Shown piece by piece: positions 12,329 through 24,028 of a stretch of 64,000 nucleotides of DNA. Origin of the DNA: Henricia sp. BOLD:AAB3569 (lineage: Eukaryota > Echinodermata > Asteroidea > Spinulosida > Echinasteridae). Within the stretch, counting starts at the first letter, position 1. Every line of letters starts with the position of its first letter. The notes beneath the pieces were generated by a model, which did no database searches, was not told the DNA's origin, and saw only the letters and a program-made list of their open reading frames with translations. Location of the stretch: NCBI GenBank assembly GCA_037783545.1, contig JBBELK010000527.1:180202-244201 (forward strand), written 5' to 3'. Position numbers and translations under genes: made by a program.

Positions 12329-14378
12329 TTGAAGTTTGTCTGGAAATTCCTTCAGTTCCAAAATAGCGACCACTTCAGACGCAATGTTTCCCGAAAGCGG
12401 CGTCTGTTTGTGCGAAAACTGTTCCGGCAGAGAGTTTTTGCTAGATTCGACGATAACTCGGTCGGTTTAAACGGGAAATTGCTGAAATTTGCAGAACACG
12501 TTTGGGATATAGAGTTGTTTTAGCAGACAAAAGTTGAAGTTTGTCTGGAAATTCCTTCAGTTCCAAAATAGCGACCACTTCAGACGCAATGTTTCCCGAA
12601 AGCGGCGTCTGTTTGTGCGAAAACTGTTCCGGCAGAGAGTTTTTGCTAGATTCGACGATAACTCGGTCGGTTTAAACGGGAAATTGCTGAAATTTGCAGA
12701 ACACGTTTGGGATATAGAGTTGTTTTAGCAGACAAAAGTTGAAGTTTGTCTGGAAATTCCTTCAGTTCCAAAATAGCGACCACTTCAGACGCAATGTTTC
12801 CCGAAAGCGGCGTCTGTTTGTGCGAAAACTGTTCCGGCAGAGAGTTTTTGCTAGATTCGACGATAACTCGGTCGGTTTAAACGGGAAATTGCTAAAATTT
12901 GCAGAACACGTTTGGGATATAGAGTTGTTTAAGCAGGCAAAATTTGAAGTTTGTTTGGAAATTCCTTCAGTTCCAAAATAGCGACCACTTCAGACGCAAT
13001 GTTTCCCGAAAGCGGCGTCTGCTTGTGCGAAAACTGTTCCGGCAGAGAGTTTTTGCTAGATTCGACGATAACTCGGTCGGTTTAAACGGGAAATTGCTGA
13101 AATTTGCAGAACACGTTTGGGATATAGAATTGTTTAAGCAGGCAAAATTTGAAGTTTGTCTGGAAATTCCTTCAGTTCCAAAATAGCGACCACTTCAGAC
13201 GCAATGTTTCCCGAAAGCGGCGTCTGCTTGTGCGAAAACTGTGCCGGCAAGGAGTTTTTGCTAGATTCGACGATAACTCGGTCGGTTTAAACGGGAAATT
13301 GCTAAAATTTGCAGAACACGTTTGGGATATAGAATTGTTTAAGCAGGCAAAATTTGAAGTTTGTTTGGAAATTCCTTCAGTTCCAAAATAGCGACCACTT
13401 CAAACGCAATGTTTCCCGAAAGCGGCGTCTGCTTGTGCAAAAACTGTGCCGGCAAGGAGTTTTTGCTAGATTCGACGATAACTCGGTCGGTTTAAACGGG
13501 AAATTGCTAAAATTTGCAGAACACGTTTGGGATATAGAGTTGTTTAAGCAGGCAAAATTTGAAGTTTGTTTGGAAATTCCTTCAGTTCCAAAATAGCGAC
13601 CACTTCAGACGCAATGTTTCCCGAAAGCGGCGTCTGCTTGTGCGAAAACTGTTCCGGCAGAGAGTTTTTGCTAGATTCGACGATAACTCGGTCGGTTTAA
13701 ACGGGAAATTGCTGAAATTTGCAGAACACGTTTGGGATATAGAGTTGTTTTAGCAGACAAAAGTTGAAGTTTGTCTGGAAATTCCTTCAGTTCCAAAATA
13801 GCGACCACTTCAGACGCAATGTTTCCCGAAAGCGGCGTCTGTTTGTGCGAAAACTGTTCCGGCAGAGAGTTTTTGCTAGATTCGACGATAACTCGGTCGG
13901 TTTAAACGGGAAATTGCTGAAATTTGCAGAACACGTTTGGGATATAGAGTTGTTTTAGCAGACAAAAGTTGAAGTTTGTCTGGAAATTCCTTCAGTTCCA
14001 AAATAGCGACCACTTCAGACGCAATGTTTCCCGAAAGCGGCGTCTGTTTGTGCGAAAACTGTTCCGGCAGAGAGTTTTTGCTAGATTCGACGATAACTCG
14101 GTCGGTTTAAACGGGAAATTGCTGAAATTTGCAGAACACGTTTGGGATATAGAGTTGTTTTAGCAGACAAAAGTTGAAGTTTGTCTGGAAATTCCTTCAG
14201 TTCCAAAATAGCGACCACTTCAGACGCAATGTTTCCCGAAAGCGGCGTCTGTTTGTGCGAAAACTGTTCCGGCAGAGAGTTTTTGCTAGATTCGACGATA
14301 ACTCGGTCGGTTTAAACGGGAAATTGCTGAAATTTGCAGAACACGTTTGGGATATAGAGTTGTTTTAGCAGACAAAAG
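12329..14378. repeat. S205 zone 5a: start of the 17-monomer register
   Basis: The series from 12739 (TAAGCAGG tail; AGAATTG in the monomers at 12944 and 13149; GTGCAAAAACTG in the monomer at 13354) recurs 3485 bp (17 monomers) later, from 16224. Most monomers here are of the AGACGC / TTCCGGCAGAG type. No unique sequence is present. Confidence 0.85.
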
Positions 14379-16838
14379 TTGAAGTTTGTCTGGAAATTCC
14401 TTCAGTTCCAAAATAGCGACCACTTCAGACGCAATGTTTCCCGAAAGCGGCGTCTGTTTGTGCGAAAACTGTTCCGGCAGAGAGTTTTTGCTAGATTCGA
14501 CGATAACTCGGTCGGTTTAAACGGGAAATTGCTGAAAATTGGAGAACACGTTTGGGATATAGAGTTGTTTTAGCAGACAAAAGTTGAAGTTTGTCTGGAA
14601 ATTCCTTCAGTTCCAAAATAGCGACCACTTCAGACGCAATGTTTCCCGAAAGCGGCGTCTGTTTGTGCGAAAACTGTTCCGGCAGAGAGTTTTTGCTAGA
14701 TTCGACGATAACTCGGTCGGTTTAAACGGGAAATTGCTAAAATTTGCAGAACACGTTTGGGATATAGAGTTGTTTAAGCAGGCAAAATTTGAAGTTTGTT
14801 TGGAAATTCCTTCAGTTCCAAAATAGCGACCACTTCAGACGCAATGTTTCCCGAAAGCGGCGTCTGCTTGTGCGAAAACTGTTCCGGCAGAGAGTTTTTG
14901 CTAGATTCGACGATAACTCGGTCGGTTTAAACGGGAAATTGCTGAAATTTGCAGAACACGTTTGGGATATAGAGTTGTTTTAGCAGACAAAAGTTGAAGT
15001 TTGTCTGGAAATTCCTTCAGTTCCAAAATAGCGACCACTTCAGACGCAATGTTTCCCGAAAGCGGCGTCTGTTTGTGCGAAAACTGTTCCGGCAGAGAGT
15101 TTTTGCTAGATTCGACGATAACTCGGTCGGTTTAAACGGGAAATTGCTGAAATTTGCAGAACACGTTTGGGATATAGAGTTGTTTAAGCAGGCAAAATTT
15201 GAAGTTTGTTTGGAAATTCCTTCAGTTCCAAAATAGCGACCACTTCAGACGCAATGTTTCCCGAAAGCGGCGTCTGCTTGTGCGAAAACTGTTCCGGCAG
15301 AGAGTTTTTGCTAGATTCGACGATAACTCGGTCGGTTTAAACGGGAAATTGCTGAAATTTGCAGAACACGTTTGGGATATAGAGTTGTTTTAGCAGACAA
15401 AAGTTGAAGTTTGTCTGGAAATTCCTTCAGTTCCAAAATAGCGACCACTTCAGACGCAATGTTTCCCGAAAGCGGCGTCTGTTTGTGCGAAAACTGTTCC
15501 GGCAGAGAGTTTTTGCTAGATTCGACGATAACTCGGTCGGTTTAAACGGGAAATTGCTGAAATTTGCAGAACACGTTTGGGATATAGAGTTGTTTTAGCA
15601 GACAAAAGTTGAAGTTTGTCTGGAAATTCCTTCAGTTCCAAAATAGCGACCACTTCAGACGCAATGTTTCCCGAAAGCGGCGTCTGTTTGTGCGAAAACT
15701 GTTCCGGCAGAGAGTTTTTGCTAGATTCGACGATAACTCGGTCGGTTTAAACGGGAAATTGCTGAAAATTGGAGAACACGTTTGGGATATAGAGTTGTTT
15801 TAGCAGACAAAAGTTGAAGTTTGTCTGGAAATTCCTTCAGTTCCAAAATAGCGACCACTTCAGACGCAATGTTTCCCGAAAGCGGCGTCTGTTTGTGCGA
15901 AAACTGTTCCGGCAGAGAGTTTTTGCTAGATTCGACGATAACTCGGTCGGTTTAAACGGGAAATTGCTAAAATTTGCAGAACACGTTTGGGATATAGAGT
16001 TGTTTAAGCAGGCAAAATTTGAAGTTTGTTTGGAAATTCCTTCAGTTCCAAAATAGCGACCACTTCAGACGCAATGTTTCCCGAAAGCGGCGTCTGCTTG
16101 TGCGAAAACTGTTCCGGCAGAAAGTTTTTGCTAGATTCGACGATAACTCGGTCGGTTTAAACGGGAAATTGCTGAAATTTGCAGAACACGTTTGGGATAT
16201 AGAGTTGTTTTAGCAGACAAAAGTTGAAGTTTGTCTGGAAATTCCTTCAGTTCCAAAATAGCGACCACTTCAGACGCAATGTTTCCCGAAAGCGGCGTCT
16301 GTTTGTGCGAAAACTGTTCCGGCAGAGAGTTTTTGCTAGATTCGACGATAACTCGGTCGGTTTAAACGGGAAATTGCTGAAATTTGCAGAACACGTTTGG
16401 GATATAGAGTTGTTTAAGCAGGCAAAATTTGAAGTTTGTTTGGAAATTCCTTCAGTTCCAAAATAGCGACCACTTCAGACGCAATGTTTCCCGAAAGCGG
16501 CGTCTGCTTGTGCGAAAACTGTTCCGGCAGAGAGTTTTTGCTAGATTCGACGATAACTCGGTCGGTTTAAACGGGAAATTGCTGAAATTTGCAGAACACG
16601 TTTGGGATATAGAATTGTTTAAGCAGGCAAAATTTGAAGTTTGTCTGGAAATTCCTTCAGTTCCAAAATAGCGACCACTTCAGACGCAATGTTTCCCGAA
16701 AGCGGCGTCTGCTTGTGCGAAAACTGTGCCGGCAAGGAGTTTTTGCTAGATTCGACGATAACTCGGTCGGTTTAAACGGGAAATTGCTAAAATTTGCAGA
16801 ACACGTTTGGGATATAGAATTGTTTAAGCAGGCAAAAT
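14379..16838. repeat. S205 zone 5b: 6-monomer HOR, 1230-bp period, two copies
   Basis: The monomers at 14379 and 15609 both carry GAAAATTGGAGAAC. The next five units follow largely the same order of TGCTTG/TGTTTG and TTAG/TAAG variants, 1230 bp apart. One private change in copy 2 is GGCAGAAAG in the monomer at 16019. This 6-mer is nested inside the 17-monomer register. Confidence 0.85.
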
Positions 16839-19206
16839 TTGAAGTTTGTTTGGAAATTCCTTCAGTTCCAAAATAGCGACCACTTCAAACGCAATGTTTC
16901 CCGAAAGCGGCGTCTGCTTGTGCAAAAACTGTGCCGGCAAGGAGTTTTTGCTAGATTCGACGATAACTGGTCGGTTTAGACGGGAAATTGCTAAAATTTG
17001 CAGAACACGTTTGGGATATAGAGTTGTTTAAGCAGGCAAAATTTGAAGTTTGTTTGGAAATTCCTTCAGTTCCAAAATAGCGACCACTTCAGACGCAATG
17101 TTTCTCGAAAGCGGCGTCTGCTTGTGCGAAAACTGTTCCGGCAGAGCGTTTTTGCTAGATTCGACGATAACTCGGTCGGTTTAAACGGGAAATTGCTGAA
17201 ATTTGCAGAACACGTTTGGGATATAGAGTTGTTTTAGCAGACAAAAGTTGAAGTTTGTCTGGAAATTCCTTCAGTTCCAAAATAGCGACCACTTCAGACG
17301 CAATGTTTCCCGAAAGCGGCGTCTGTTGTGCGAAAACTGTTCCGGCAGAGAGTTTTTGCTAGATTCGACGATAACTCGGTCGGTTTAAACGGGAAATTGC
17401 TGAAATTTGCAGAACACGTTTGGGATATAGAGTTGTTTTAGCAGACAAAAGTTGAAGTTTGTCTGGAAATTCCTTCAGTTCCAAAATAACGACCACTTCA
17501 GACGCAATGTTTCCCGAAAGCGGCGTCTGTTTGTGCGAAAACTGTTCCGGCAGAGAGTTTTTGCTAGATTCGACGATAACTCGGTCGGTTTAAACGGGAA
17601 ATTGCTGAAATTTGCAGAACACGTTTGGGATATAGAGTTGTTTTAGCAGACAAAAGTTGAAGTTTGTCTGGAAATTCCTTCAGTTCCAAAATAGCGACCA
17701 CTTCAGACGCAATGTTTCCCGAAAGCGGCGTCTGTTTGTGCGAAAACTGTTCCGGCAGAGAGTTTTTGCTAGATTCGACGATAACTCGGTCGGTTTAAAC
17801 GGGAAATTGCTGAAATTTGCAGAACACGTTTGGGATATAGAGTTGTTTTAGCAGACAAAAGTTGAAGTTTGTCTGGAAATTCCTTTAGTTCCAAAATAGC
17901 GACCACTTCAGACGCAATGTTTCCCGAAAGCGGCGTCTGTTTGTGCGAAAACTGTTCCGGCAGAGAGTTTTTGCTAGATTCGACGATAACTCGGTCGGTT
18001 TAAACGGGAAATTGCTGAAAATTGGAGAACACGTTTGGGATATAGAGTTGTTTTAGCAGACAAAAGTTGAAGTTTGTCTGGAAATTCCTTCAGTTCCAAA
18101 ATAGCGACCACTTCAGACGCAATGTTTCCCGAAAGCGGCGTCTGTTTGTGCGAAAACTGTTCCGGCAGAGAGTTTTTGCTAGATTCGACGATAACTCGGT
18201 CGGTTTAAACGGGAAATTGCTAAAATTTGCAGAACACGTTTGGGATATAGAGTTGTTTAAGCAGGCAAAATTTGAAGTTTGTTTGGAAATTCCTTCAGTT
18301 TCAAAATAGCGACCACTTCAGACGCAATGTTTCTCGAAAGCGGCGTCTGCTTGTGCGAAAACTGTTCCGGCAGAGCGTTTTTGCTAGATTCGACGATAAC
18401 TCGGTCGGTTTAAACGGGAAATTGCTGAAATTTGCAGAACACGTTTGGGATATAGAGTTGTTTTAGCAGACAAAAGTTGAAGTTTGTCTGGAAATTCCTT
18501 CAGTTCCAAAATAGCGACCACTTCAGACGCAATGTTTCCCGAAAGCGGCGTCTGTTGTGCGAAAACTGTTCCGGCAGAGAGTTTTTGCTAGATTCGACGA
18601 TAACTCGGTCGGTTTAAACGGGAAATTGCTGAAATTTGCAGAACACGTTTGGGATATAGAGTTGTTTTAGCAGACAAAAGTTGAAGTTTGTCTGGAAATT
18701 CCTTCAGTTCCAAAATAGCGACCACTTCAGACGCAATGTTTCCCGAAAGCGGCGTCTGCTTGTGCGAAAACTGTTCCGGCAGAGAGTTTTTGCTAGATTC
18801 GACGATAACTCGGTTGGTTTAAACGGGAAATTGCTGAAATTTGCAGAACACGTTTGGGATATAGAGTTGTTTAAGCAAGCAAAATTTGAAGTTTGTCTGG
18901 AAATTCCTTCAGTTCCAAAATAGCGACCACTTCAGACGCAATGTTTCCCGAAAGCGGCGTCTGCTTGTGCGAAAACTGTGCCGGCAAGGAGTTTTTGCTA
19001 GATTCGACGATAACTCGGTCGGTTTAAACGGGAAATTGCTAAAATTTGCAGAACACGTTTGGGATATATAATTGTTTAAGCAGGCAAAATTTGAAGTTTG
19101 TCTGGAAATTCCTTCAGTTCCAAAATAGCGACCACTTCAAACGCAATGTTTCCCGAAAGCGGCGTCTGCTTGTGCGAAAACTGTGCCGGCAAGGAGTTTT
19201 TGCTAG
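16839..19206. repeat. S205 zone 5c: right edge of the array, with small indels
   Basis: Single-base deletions appear here that are absent elsewhere: ATAACTGGTCGG (near 16968), and GTCTGTTGTGCG in place of GTCTGTTTGTGCG near 17325 and again near 18555, about 1230 bp apart. The monomers at 17043 and 18272 share TTTCTCG and GGCAGAGCG, confirming the 6-monomer register. The last three monomers switch back to the GTGCCGGCAAGG type and carry ATATATAATTG before the array is cut. Decay near an array edge is typical of satellites. Confidence 0.85.
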
Positions 19207-19207
19207 T
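19205..19207. other. Junction between S205 and S297 arrays
   Basis: S205 reads GTTTTTGCTAG up to 19206 and the next base begins TTTGGGACGGG of S297. Normal S205 would continue ATTCGACG, and normal S297 would be preceded by GGCCCAG. The two share only AG at 19205-19206. Both monomers are cut mid-unit (S205 after 116 of 205 bp), no target-site duplication or unique filler is visible, and the pattern fits end joining with 2-bp microhomology. Confidence 0.92.
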
Positions 19208-19846
19208 TTGGGACGGGATTTTGGTCAAAGTGTAGTCCAAACGTCGGCAAATTTGGAGGTCGAAAAATTTTCCGACGAACTTCAAATTTTGCATGCTCCA
19301 AACACTCTATATTGCGCATTGTCCTAAAAAATTGACAGACTTTCGCCGGGAAATGGCAGAGAAATTTCAGAGTTTAGAAAAAAAAACTGGGTTGGGGCTT
19401 CCTGGATGCTCCCGCAACCTGTGGCTGTCTGTACGCACCTCTTTGGTGTACTCCTGACTCCTGCGCATGTTCAGTCCTTCGGACTGTCGTTGACACGGCC
19501 CAGTTTGGGACGGGATTTTGGTCAAAGTGTGGTCCAAACGTCGGCAAATTTGGAGGTCGAAAAATTTTCCGACGAACTTCAAATTTTGCATGCTCCAAAC
19601 ACTCTATATTGCGCACTTGTCCTAAAAAATTGACAGACTTTCCCTGGGAAATGGCAGAGAAATTTCAGAGTTTAGAAAAAAAACTGGGTTGGGTCTTCCT
19701 GGATGCTCCCGCAACCTGTGGCTGTCTGTACGCACCTCTTTGGTGTACTCCTGACTCCTGCGCATGCTCAGTCCTTCGGACTGTCGTTGACACGGCCCAG
19801 TTTAGGAAGGGATTTTGGTCAAAGTGTGGTCCAAACGTCGGCAAAT

Positions 19847-19981
19847 TTGGAGGTCGAAAAATTTTCCGACGAACTTCAAATTTTGCATGCTCCAAACACT
19901 CTATATTGCGCACTTGTCCTAAAAAATTGACAGACTTTCGCCGGGAAATGGCAGAGAAATTTCAGAGTTTAGAAAAAAAAC
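19847..19981 (+). repeat. S297 segment homologous to S205 (one example)
   Basis: This is the partner of the S205 segment at 103-237 (minus strand). The remaining part of the unit is 162 bp in S297 and 70 bp in S205, so the whole 92-bp length difference lies in one interval. Within that interval CGGGA and GTGGTC occur in the same order in both, suggesting the outer parts are also related and that about 90 bp with the hairpins was gained by S297 or lost by S205. Confidence 0.85.
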
Positions 19982-22887
19982 TGGGTTGGGGCTTCCTGGA
20001 TGCTCCCGCAACCTGTGGCTGTCTGTACGCACCTCTTTGGTGTACTCCTGACTCCTGCGCATGCTCAGTCCTTCGGACTGTCGTTGACACGGCCCAGTTT
20101 GGGACGGGATTTTGGTCAAAGTGTGGTCCAAACGTCGGCAAATTTGGAGGTCGAAAAATTTTCCGACGAACTTCAAATTTTGCATGCTCCAAACACTCTA
20201 TATTGCGCACTTGTCCTAAAAAATTGACAGACTTTCGCCGGGAAATAACAGAGAAATTTCAGAGTTTAGAAAAAAAACTGGGTTGGGGCTTCCTGGATGC
20301 TCCCGCAACCTGTGGCTGTCTGTACGCACCTCTTTGGTGTACTCCTGACTCCTGCGCATGCTCAGTCCTCCGGACTGTCGTTGACACGGCCCAGTTTGGG
20401 ACGGGATTTTGGTCAAAGTGTAGTCCAAACGTCGGCAAATTTGGAGGTCGAAAAATTTTCCGACGAACTTTAAATTTTGCATGCTCCAAACACTCTATAT
20501 TGCGCACTTGTCCTAAAAAATTGACAGACTTTCGCCGGGAAATGGCAGAGAAATTTCAGAGTTTAGAAAAAAAACTGGGTTGGGGCTTCCTGGATGCTCC
20601 CGCAACCTGTGGCTGTCTGTACGCACCTCTTTGGTGTACTCCTGACTCATGCGCATGCTCAGTCCTTCGGACTGTCGTTGACACGGCCCAGTTTGGGACG
20701 GGATTTTGGTCAAAGTGTGGTCCAAACGTCGGCAAATTTGGAGGTCGAAAAATTTTCCGACGAACTTCAAATTTTGCATGCTCCAAACACTCTATATTGC
20801 GCACTTGTCCTAAAAAATTGACAGACTTTCGCCGGGAAATAACAGAGAAATTTCAGAGTTTAGAAAAAAAACTGGGTTGGGGCTTCCTGGATGCTCCCGC
20901 AACCTGTGGCTGTCTGTACGCACCTCTTTGGTGTACTCCTGACTCCTGCGCATGCTCAGTCCTCCGGACTGTCGTTGACACGGCCCAGTTTGGGACGGGA
21001 TTTTGGTCAAAGTGTAGTCCAAACGTCGGCAAATTTGGAGGTCGAAAAATTTTCCGACGAACTTTAAATTTTGCATGCTCCAAACACTCTATATTGCGCA
21101 CTTGTCCTAAAAAATTGACAGACTTTCGCCGGGAAATGGCAGAGAAATTTAAGAGTTTAGAAAAAAAACTGGGTTGGGGCTTCCTGGATGCTCCCGCAAC
21201 CTGTGGCTGTCTGTACGCACCTCTTTGGTGTACTCCTGACTCCTGCGCATGCTCAGTCCTTCGGACTGTCGTTGACACGGCCCAGTTTGGGACGGGATTT
21301 TGGTCAAAGTGTGGTCCAAACGTCGGCAAATTTGGAGGTCGAAAAATTTTCCGACGAACTTCAAATTTTGCATGCTCCAAACACTCTATATTGCGCACTT
21401 GTCCTAAAAAATTGACAGACTTTCGCCGGGAAATGGCAGAGAAATTTCAAAGTTTAGAAAAAAAACTTGGTTGGGGCTTCCTGGATGCTCCCGCAACCTG
21501 TGGCTGTCTGTACGCACCTCTTTGGTGTACTCCTGACTCCTGCGCATGCTCAGTCCTTCGGACTGTCGTTGACACGGCCCAGTTTGGGACGGGATTTTGG
21601 TCAAAGTGTGGTCCAAACGTCGGCAAATTTGGAGGTCGAAAAAATTTCCGACGAACTTCAAATTTTGCATGCTCCAAACACTCTATATTGCGCACTTGTC
21701 CTAAAAAATTGACAGACTTTCGCCGGGAAATGGCAGAGAAATTTCAGAGTTTAGAAAAAAAACTCGGTTGGGGCTTCCTGGATGCTCCCGCAACCTGTGG
21801 CTGTCTGTACGCACCTCTTTGGTGTACTCCTGACTCCTGCGCATGCTCAGTCCTTCGGACTGTCGTTGACACGGCCCAGTTTGGGACGGGATTTTGGTCA
21901 AAGTGTGGTCCAAACGTCGGCAAATTTGGAGGTCGAAAAATTTTCCGACGAACTTCAAATTTTGCATGCTCCAAACACTCTATATTGCGCACTTGTCCTA
22001 AAAAATTGACAGACTTTCCCTGGGAAATGGCAGAGAAATTTCAGAGTTTAGAAAAAAAACTGGGTTGGGTCTTCCTGGATGCTCCCGCAACCTGTGGCTG
22101 TCTGTACGCACCTCTTTGGTGTACTCCTGACTCCTGCGCATGCTCAGTCCTTCGGACTGTCGTTGACACGGCCCAGTTTAGGAAGGGATTTTGGTCAAAG
22201 TGTGGTCCAAACGTCGGCAAATTTGGAGGTCGAAAAATTTTCCGACGAACTTCAAATTTTGCATGCTCCAAACACTCTATATTGCGCACTTGTCCTAAAA
22301 AATTGACAGACTTTCGCCGGGAAATGGCAGAGAAATTTCAGAGTTTAGAAAAAAAACTGGGTTGGGGCTTCCTGGATGCTCCCGCAACCTGTGGCTGTCT
22401 GTACGCACCTCTTTGGTGTACTCCTGACTCCTGCGCATGCTCAGTCCTTCGGACTGTCGTTGACACGGCCCAGTTTGGGACGGGATTTTGGTCAAAGTGT
22501 GGTCCAAACGTCGGCAAATTTGGAGGTCGAAAAATTTTCCGACGAACTTCAAATTTTGCATGCTCCAAACACTCTATATTGCGCACTTGTCCTAAAAAAT
22601 TGACAGACTTTCGCCGGGAAATAACAGAGAAATTTCAGAGTTTAGAAAAAAAACTGGGTTGGGGCTTCCTGGATGCTCCCGCAACCTGTGGCTGTCTGTA
22701 CGCACCTCTTTGGTGTACTCCTGACTCCTGCGCATGCTCAGTCCTCCGGACTGTCGTTGACACGGCCCAGTTTGGGACGGGATTTTGGTCAAAGTGTAGT
22801 CCAAACGTCGGCAAATTTGGAGGTCGAAAAATTTTCCGACGAACTTTAAATTTTGCATGCTCCAAACACTCTATATTGCGCACTTGT

Positions 22888-23184
22888 CCTAAAAAATTGA
22901 CAGACTTTCGCCGGGAAATGGCAGAGAAATTTCAGAGTTTAGAAAAAAAACTGGGTTGGGGCTTCCTGGATGCTCCCGCAACCTGTGGCTGTCTGTACGC
23001 ACCTCTTTGGTGTACTCCTGACTCCTGCGCATGCTCAGTCCTTCGGACTGTCGTTGACACGGCCCAGTTTGGGACGGGATTTTGGTCAAAGTGTGGTCCA
23101 AACGTCGGCAAATTTGGAGGTCGAAAAATTTTCCGACGAACTTCAAATTTTGCATGCTCCAAACACTCTATATTGCGCACTTGT
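22888..23184 (+). repeat. Representative S297 monomer (subfamily A, 297 bp)
   Basis: This is a consensus-like unit from CCTAAAAAATTG to the base before the next one. Two small inverted repeats lie in its middle: GTACGCACC (22995-23003) with GGTGTAC (23009-23015), imperfect, and CAGTCC-TTC-GGACTG (23036-23050), a perfect 6-bp stem with a 3-nt loop. Both sit in the part of the unit that has no counterpart of equal length in S205. Confidence 0.9.
23036..23050. other. Perfect small inverted repeat in S297 (one example)
   Basis: CAGTCC and GGACTG are exact reverse complements around TTC. Variants: CAGTCCTCCGGACTG keeps the stem (near 20366); CAATCCTTCGGACTG loses one pair (near 51430, 52022, 52617); subfamily B has CAGTACTTCGGACTG, which also breaks one pair. 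The stem is too short and lacks the U run of a bacterial terminator. Confidence 0.6.
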
Positions 23185-24010
23185 CCTAAAAAATTGACAG
23201 ACTTTCGCCGGGAAATGGCAGAGAAATTTCAGAGTTTAGAAAAAAAACTGGGTTGGGGCTTCCTGGATGCTCCCGCAACCTGTGGCTGTCTGTACGCACC
23301 TCTTTGGTGTACTCCTGACTCCTGCGCATGCTCAGTCCTTCGGACTGTCGTTGACACGGCCCAGTTTGGGACGGGATTTTGGTCAAAGTGTGGTCCAAAC
23401 GTCGGCAAATTTGGAGGTCGAAAAATTTTCCGACGAACTTCAAATTTTGCATGCTCCAAACACTCTATATTGCGCACTTGTCCTAAAAAATTGACAGACT
23501 TTCGCCGGGAAATAACAGAGAAATTTCAGAGTTTAGAAAAAAAACTGGGTTGGGGCTTCCTGGATGCTCCCGCAACCTGTGGCTGTCTGTACGCACCTCT
23601 TTGGTGTACTCCTGACTCCTGCGCATGCTCAGTCCTCCGGACTGTCGTTGACACGGCCCAGTTTGGGACGGGATTTTGGTCAAAGTGTAGTCCAAACGTC
23701 GGCAAATTTGGAGGTCGAAAAATTTTCCGACGAACTTTAAATTTTGCATGCTCCAAACACTCTATATTGCGCACTTGTCCTAAAAAATTGACAGACTTTC
23801 GCCGGGAAATGGCAGAGAAATTTCAGAGTTTAGAAAAAAAACTGGGTTGGGGCTTCCTGGATGCTCCCGCAACCTGTGGCTGTCTGTACGCACCTCTTTG
23901 GTGTACTCCTGACTCCTGCGCATGCTCAGTCCTTCGGACTGTCGTTGACACGGCCCAGTTTGGGACGGGATTTTGGTCAAAGTGTGGTCCAAACGTCGGC
24001 AAATTTGGAG

Positions 24011-24028
24011 GTCGAAAAATTTTTCGAC
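24011..24028. other. 18-bp perfect palindrome variant of the GTCGAAAAATTTTCCGAC element
   Basis: Most S297 units carry GTCGAAAAATTTTCCGAC, an imperfect dyad. One C-to-T change makes GTCGAAAAATTTTTCGAC, a perfect 18-bp palindrome, here and at 43798-43815 and 46468-46485. Palindromes like this can bind dimeric proteins or extrude; no function is shown. Confidence 0.6.

Larger units (their letters stand above)
1..19206. repeat. S205 satellite array (205-bp monomer, about 94 copies)
   Basis: The same 205-bp unit repeats head to tail from the first base to 19206, where it stops 116 bp into a monomer. Each unit reads, in order: TTGAAGTTTGT, CCTTCAGTTCC, a CAGACGC/GCGTCTG inverted repeat, GTTTTTGCTAG, CGGTTTAAACGG, AACACGTTTGGG, and a terminal TTAGCAGACAAAAG or TAAGCAGGCAAAATT. 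Monomers differ at a small set of recurring sites: AAACGC/AGACGC, TGCTTG/TGTTTG, GTGCCGGCAAGG/GTTCCGGCAGAG, GCTAAAA/GCTGAAA and the two tails. These variants recur in ordered series, so HORs can be read directly. 205 is not a multiple of three, so no frame stays open beyond a monomer or two, and the short frames are on both strands. This is a satellite, not a gene family. I do not recognise it as a named satellite. Confidence 0.98.

Noticed and set aside
19150-19260. Mobile-element insertion at the array junction
   Set aside because: There is no terminal repeat, target-site duplication, poly-A tail at the break or foreign sequence; S205 passes directly into S297.
1-19300. Dozens of 64-, 80- and 103-codon frames on both strands of S205
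   Set aside because: Each is the same stretch of the 205-bp monomer. Most use a TTG start, and the 80-codon form arises only where the tail reads TAAGCAGG in place of TTAGCAG. They have no separate promoters or flanks.
19321-19981. CENP-B box in S297
   Set aside because: The nearest candidate, TTCGCCGGGAAATGG, lacks the fixed A and the CGGG at the right distance, and the reverse strand has no better match.
23036-23050. CAGTCC-TTC-GGACTG as an intrinsic terminator or tRNA arm
   Set aside because: There is no T run after the stem and no other tRNA arms, and no pol III A/B box pair is convincing nearby. It is just a short dyad in a satellite.
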